7,535 nucleotides of DNA, taken from assembly GCA_030599515.1 (NCBI GenBank), contig JAUVNV010000122.1, positions 1-7,535 of the forward strand, in the 5' to 3' direction. The position numbers and the translations under genes are program-made. The DNA is from Acidimicrobiia bacterium. Lineage in GTDB: Bacteria > Actinomycetota > Acidimicrobiia > Spongiisociales > UBA5794. Each line of letters opens with the position of its first letter. Position 1 is the first letter of the stretch. Below the pieces are notes generated by a model. The model saw nothing but the letters and a program-made list of their open reading frames with translations, was not told the origin of the DNA and searched no databases. Positions 5,231-7,535 of the stretch are shown in pieces.

Positions 5231-6338
5231 AGGCACGGCTCATGCGATCGTGGCGATCGGATCGAACATCGAGAAGGAGCGCAACCTTCCCGAAGCGATC
5301 CGGATGCTCCGACGGGCCGCCTTCATAACGGTTGAACGAGTGAGCCGGTTCTACGAAAGCCCTTCGGTTGGAGGCCCCGAAGACGCGCCCGATTTCTTCA
5401 ACGCGGCCGTCTACGTCTGCACGGAGTTGGAGCCGGTCGAGTTGCGCAAGGCGCTGCGGTCGATCGAGGCCGAGTTGGGGCGGGAACGAAGCGATGACGC
5501 GAACGCCCCGAGGCGGATCGATCTCGATATCGCCTACTACGGAGACGTCGTCCTCGACATCGACGGCTGGGTGCTTCCCGATCCGATGGTAGAGACGGCC
5601 GCCCATATCGCGATCCCGATCGCGGAGATCGCTCCCGAGTGGGTCCACCCCTCCAGCGGCCGGACGGCTTCGGAGATCGCGGAACAAATCGGCGAAGGGG
5701 AGGTTCGTCCCGTCATGGCGATTCAACTCAGTACCCCATACTCACCCCGGGCACCAGAGGACTTCGACGATGTCGTCGACGTGTACGCCCCGAAGCTCGA
5801 GAGCCTCGTCCGCCAACAACTCGTGGAAATCGGAGAGGATCCGGAGCGCGAGGGCCTCGTGCGCACGCCGCTGCGAGTGGCGAAGGCTATGGATTTCCTC
5901 ACGAGCGGCTATTCGACCTCCCTCGAAGAAGTCGTGAACAACGCCGTGTTCGACGCCGAGGGCGCCGATGAGATGGTCCTCGTCAAGGACGTCGAGTTCT
6001 ACTCGATGTGCGAGCATCACATGCTCCCGTTCTTCGGGAAAGCAGCGGTCGCGTATCTTCCGAAGGGCAAGATCATCGGATTGTCGAAGATCGCACGCAT
6101 CGTCGACGTGTTCGCCCGCCGACTCCAGGTTCAGGAACGGTTGACGAACCAGATCGCCGACGCTTTGACCGACATCCTCGACCCGCACGGGGTCGCCGTC
6201 GTCATGGAGGGCCGGCATCTCTGCATGATGATGCGCGGTGTTCAGAAGCAGGAGAGTGCCATGATCACGAGCGCGATGCGCGGAACGTTCAAGGAGGACT
6301 CGCGAACCAGGAACGAGTTCCTCGACCTCGCCCGTTGA
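5223..6338 (+). CDS. folKE: Bifunctional HPPK (FolK) - GTP cyclohydrolase I (FolE) fusion
   Basis: This 371-residue protein carries two folate enzymes. Residues about 7-157 are FolK, which pyrophosphorylates 6-hydroxymethyldihydropterin: AIVAIGSN near the start, FYESPSVGG, FFNAAVYV, and RRIDLDIAYYG with the Mg-binding Asp100 and Asp102. After a linker (about 158-184), residues about 185-371 are FolE, which converts GTP to 7,8-dihydroneopterin triphosphate. Zinc ligands are Cys263 and His266 in MCEHHMLPF and Cys334 in RHLCMMMRG; GKIIGLSKIARIVDVFARR and QVQERLT are also typical. Both halves look complete and active. The ATG at 5223 follows GGGGG with 8-base spacing and overlaps folB by 8 bases. 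The frame is open upstream to 5157, but that part only mirrors the folB end. Lactococcus lactis has a folKE fusion; in actinobacteria the two are usually separate. Confidence 0.94.
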   Translation: MREGTAHAIVAIGSNIEKERNLPEAIRMLRRAAFITVERVSRFYESPSVGGPEDAPDFFNAAVYVCTELEPVELRKALRSIEAELGRERSDDANAPRRIDLDIAYYGDVVLDIDGWVLPDPMVETAAHIAIPIAEIAPEWVHPSSGRTASEIAEQIGEGEVRPVMAIQLSTPYSPRAPEDFDDVVDVYAPKLESLVRQQLVEIGEDPEREGLVRTPLRVAKAMDFLTSGYSTSLEEVVNNAVFDAEGADEMVLVKDVEFYSMCEHHMLPFFGKAAVAYLPKGKIIGLSKIARIVDVFARRLQVQERLTNQIADALTDILDPHGVAVVMEGRHLCMMMRGVQKQESAMITSAMRGTFKEDSRTRNEFLDLAR

Positions 6339-6365
6339 CCCGCAGCGCCGAGTGTTCGGTAGCCT
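6335..6365 (+). promoter_or_regulatory. Candidate moaA promoter (leaderless type)
   Basis: TTGACC (6335-6340), which includes the folK-folE stop codon, is a near-consensus -35. TAGCCT (6360-6365) is a -10-like hexamer 19 bases later and seven bases before the ATG at 6373. The spacer is slightly long. The lack of a clear ribosome binding site supports a leaderless start. Read-through from the folate operon is also possible, as the gap is only 34 bases. Confidence 0.4.
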
Positions 6366-6372
6366 CTGAGTG

Positions 6373-7377
6373 ATGCTTGAAGATGCTCTTGGAAGGCCAC
6401 TGCACGACCTGCGCGTATCCGTCACGGATCGCTGCAACTTCCGCTGTGCGTACTGCATGCCCCGTGACGTGTACGACCGGAGCCATGTGTACCTCCCTCG
6501 CGACGAGATCCTGACGTTCGAGGAGATCGAGCGCCTGGTCCACGTGTTCGCAGGTCTCGGCGTTGCGAAAGTGCGACTCACCGGTGGTGAGCCACTGTTG
6601 CGCCACGATCTCGACGAACTTGTCGCCAAAGTCGCCTCCGTGGACGGCATCTCGGATGTCGCAATGACGACGAACGGAAGCACCCTCGCCCGTCACGCCC
6701 GAGCACTCGCCGATGCCGGCCTCGACCGGGTCACGGTGAGCCTCGACGCCGTCGACGACGCCAGCTTCCGAGGGGCCGCCGACGTGGACTTCCCGGTCGC
6801 CCGCGTCCTCGAAGGAATCGACGCGGCAAAAGACGCAGGCCTCACACCGATCAAGATCAACACCGTCGTCAGGAGAGGCCTCAACGACGACGCCCTCGTC
6901 GACATTGCCGGGGCGTTTCGTGGGACGGGTCACATCGTGCGGTTCATCGAGTACATGGACGTCGGATCATCGAATGGCTGGAAGATGAGGGACGTCGTCA
7001 CCGCAGACGAGATCGTTGCGACCATCGCAAGCGAGTGGCCGTTGGATTCGATTGATCCGAACTACCGTGGTGAGGTTGTGAGCCGGTGGCGGTATCGCGA
7101 CGGGCAGGGTGAGATCGGCGTGATCGCGTCCGTGTCGAAGCCGTTCTGCGGCGAATGCACACGGCTCCGACTCTCGGCTGACGGCTCGATCTACACGTGC
7201 CTGTTCGCGACACGGGGAACCGATCTACGGGGTCCCATGCGATCAGGAGCGACCGACGAGGATCTCGTCGAGATCATCACCGGGGTATGGAACGACCGCT
7301 CCGACCGCTACAGCGAACAGCGGACCGGTGTCTCCCTTGGGCTTCCCAAGGTGGAGATGTCCTACATCGGGGGATGA
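6373..7377 (+). CDS. moaA: GTP 3',8-cyclase (molybdenum cofactor biosynthesis protein A)
   Basis: MoaA is a radical SAM enzyme that rearranges GTP to 3',8-cyclo-7,8-dihydro-GTP, the first step of molybdenum cofactor synthesis; MoaC acts next. The 334-residue product is full length. The N-terminal radical SAM 4Fe-4S cluster is CNFRCAYC (Cys21, Cys25, Cys28), with GGEPL at 71-75 for SAM binding. The second, C-terminal cluster uses Cys259 and Cys262 (FCGECTRLR) and Cys276 (YTCLFA), as in MoaA. The protein ends in Gly-Gly, the conserved MoaA tail that reaches into the active site. I chose the ATG at 6373; a GTG lies directly before it at 6370. It follows the folate operon on the same strand. No other moa or moe gene is inside the window. 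Confidence 0.96.
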   Translation: MLEDALGRPLHDLRVSVTDRCNFRCAYCMPRDVYDRSHVYLPRDEILTFEEIERLVHVFAGLGVAKVRLTGGEPLLRHDLDELVAKVASVDGISDVAMTTNGSTLARHARALADAGLDRVTVSLDAVDDASFRGAADVDFPVARVLEGIDAAKDAGLTPIKINTVVRRGLNDDALVDIAGAFRGTGHIVRFIEYMDVGSSNGWKMRDVVTADEIVATIASEWPLDSIDPNYRGEVVSRWRYRDGQGEIGVIASVSKPFCGECTRLRLSADGSIYTCLFATRGTDLRGPMRSGATDEDLVEIITGVWNDRSDRYSEQRTGVSLGLPKVEMSYIGG

Positions 7378-7380
7378 GCG

Positions 7381-7395
7381 GCCGGCTCCGCCGGC
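7381..7395 (+). terminator. GC hairpin after moaA, weak terminator candidate
   Basis: GCCGGC (7381-7386) and GCCGGC (7390-7395) pair around a 3-base loop, three bases past the moaA stop. No T-run follows, so it would be at best a U-less terminator or an mRNA 3'-end stabiliser. Confidence 0.35.
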
Positions 7396-7411
7396 GGTAG
7401 TCGGTAGCCCC

Positions 7412-7432
7412 CGTATCCCGTACTCCGTATCC
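7412..7432. repeat. Heptamer-period tandem repeat (CGTATCC type, 3 copies)
   Basis: CGTATCC, CGTACTC and CGTATCC follow one another without gaps (7412-7418, 7419-7425, 7426-7432). The outer copies are identical; the middle one differs at two positions. It lies in the intergenic stretch after moaA and shares the 7-bp period of the repeat in folB, though not its sequence. Confidence 0.65.
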
Positions 7433-7456
7433 CGGGGTCACCCGCTCTCGGATCTG

Positions 7457-7477
7457 ACTACTCACTACTCAGTACTA
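7457..7477. repeat. Second heptamer-period tandem repeat (ACTACTC type, 3 copies)
   Basis: ACTACTC occurs twice in tandem (7457-7463, 7464-7470), followed by the degenerate AGTACTA (7471-7477). It lies 24 bases after the CGTATCC repeat and just upstream of the promoter at 7489. Confidence 0.6.
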
Positions 7478-7488
7478 ATTCATACCTA

Positions 7489-7517
7489 TTGATGTCAACT
7501 GGGGTTTACTGTATGTT
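7489..7517 (+). promoter_or_regulatory. Promoter of the gene leaving the right edge
   Basis: TTGATG (7489-7494) and TATGTT (7512-7517) are -35 and -10 hexamers separated by exactly 17 bases. The -10 ends six bases before the ATG at 7524, so the transcript is probably leaderless. The -35 is embedded in TTGATGTCAA, a TTGA/TCAA dyad that could bind a regulator. The local sequence is AT-richer than its surroundings, as expected for a promoter. This is the best promoter match in the window. Confidence 0.6.
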
Positions 7518-7523
7518 CGAGCC

Positions 7524-7535
7524 ATGGAACCTGCC
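7524..7535 (+). CDS. Start of a gene truncated by the window edge
   Basis: Only ATG GAA CCT GCC (Met-Glu-Pro-Ala) is inside the window. The call rests on the good promoter with leaderless spacing immediately upstream; the product cannot be identified. Confidence 0.4.

Noticed and set aside
5742..6683. Long open frame (313 codons) on the minus strand opposite folK-folE and moaA
   Set aside because: It is antisense to two confidently identified enzymes, crosses their boundary, and is Arg/His-rich without recognisable domains, as expected of a high-GC shadow frame.
7510..7526. Possible LexA box at CTGTATGTTCGA
   Set aside because: Neither CTGT-N8-ACAG nor the actinobacterial GAAC-N4-GTTC form is complete; only half-sites are present.
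1..7535. CRISPR array, tRNA or rRNA genes, insertion sequence or phage genes
   Set aside because: No regularly spaced repeats, cloverleaf, rRNA segments, transposase or phage-like proteins were seen. The short heptamer repeats have no spacers.

Overview
The window looks like chromosomal DNA of a high-GC actinobacterium. GC is high throughout, GTG starts are common, an ECF sigma factor sits beside membrane-anchored beta-propeller-like and Thr-rich cell-surface proteins, and several genes appear to be leaderless. The family content would fit a lineage such as Acidimicrobiia, but that placement is an inference from gene style and no taxonomic marker is present.

Layout, left to right. (1) 1-141: no gene; a perfect 13-bp inverted repeat and a short promoter region. 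(2) 142-761, plus strand: a two-gene vapBC toxin-antitoxin module with overlapping reading frames. (3) 840-3311, minus strand: reading from the right, an ECF sigma factor with a frameshift in region 4, a translationally overlapping membrane-anchored protein with Asp-box/BNR-like repeats, then a small four-helix membrane protein. This looks like a regulatory or cell-envelope sensing cassette. (4) 3418-4002, minus strand: a single-pass surface protein with a Thr-rich stalk, divergent from the next block. (5) 4092-6338, plus strand: a compact folate operon. It comprises a PTR1/FolM-type pteridine reductase-like SDR, folB, and a fused folK-folE gene. The genes overlap by a few bases at each junction. 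(6) 6373-7377, plus strand: moaA, the first enzyme of molybdenum cofactor synthesis. (7) 7378-7523: intergenic DNA with a GC hairpin, two heptamer tandem repeats and a good promoter, leading to a gene of which only four codons are inside the window.

How the genes fit together. Blocks 5 and 6 form a pterin-from-GTP region. The FolE domain turns GTP into dihydroneopterin triphosphate, FolB cleaves the side chain of dihydroneopterin, the FolK domain pyrophosphorylates the product, and the SDR could reduce a dihydropterin or dihydrofolate. MoaA starts the other GTP-derived pterin pathway. No folP (dihydropteroate synthase) is in view. In block 3 the sigma factor and its overlapping membrane partner probably form a signalling pair, although no classical zinc anti-sigma domain is visible.

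The points most worth following up are: the sigma-factor frameshift; the FolK-FolE fusion; a 7-bp tandem repeat inside the first codons of folB, with two further 7-bp-period repeats after moaA; and the repeated arrangement TANNNT followed by 6-7 bases and then the start codon at five transcription-unit heads, which suggests leaderless mRNAs. No clearly new defence or mobile system is evident.
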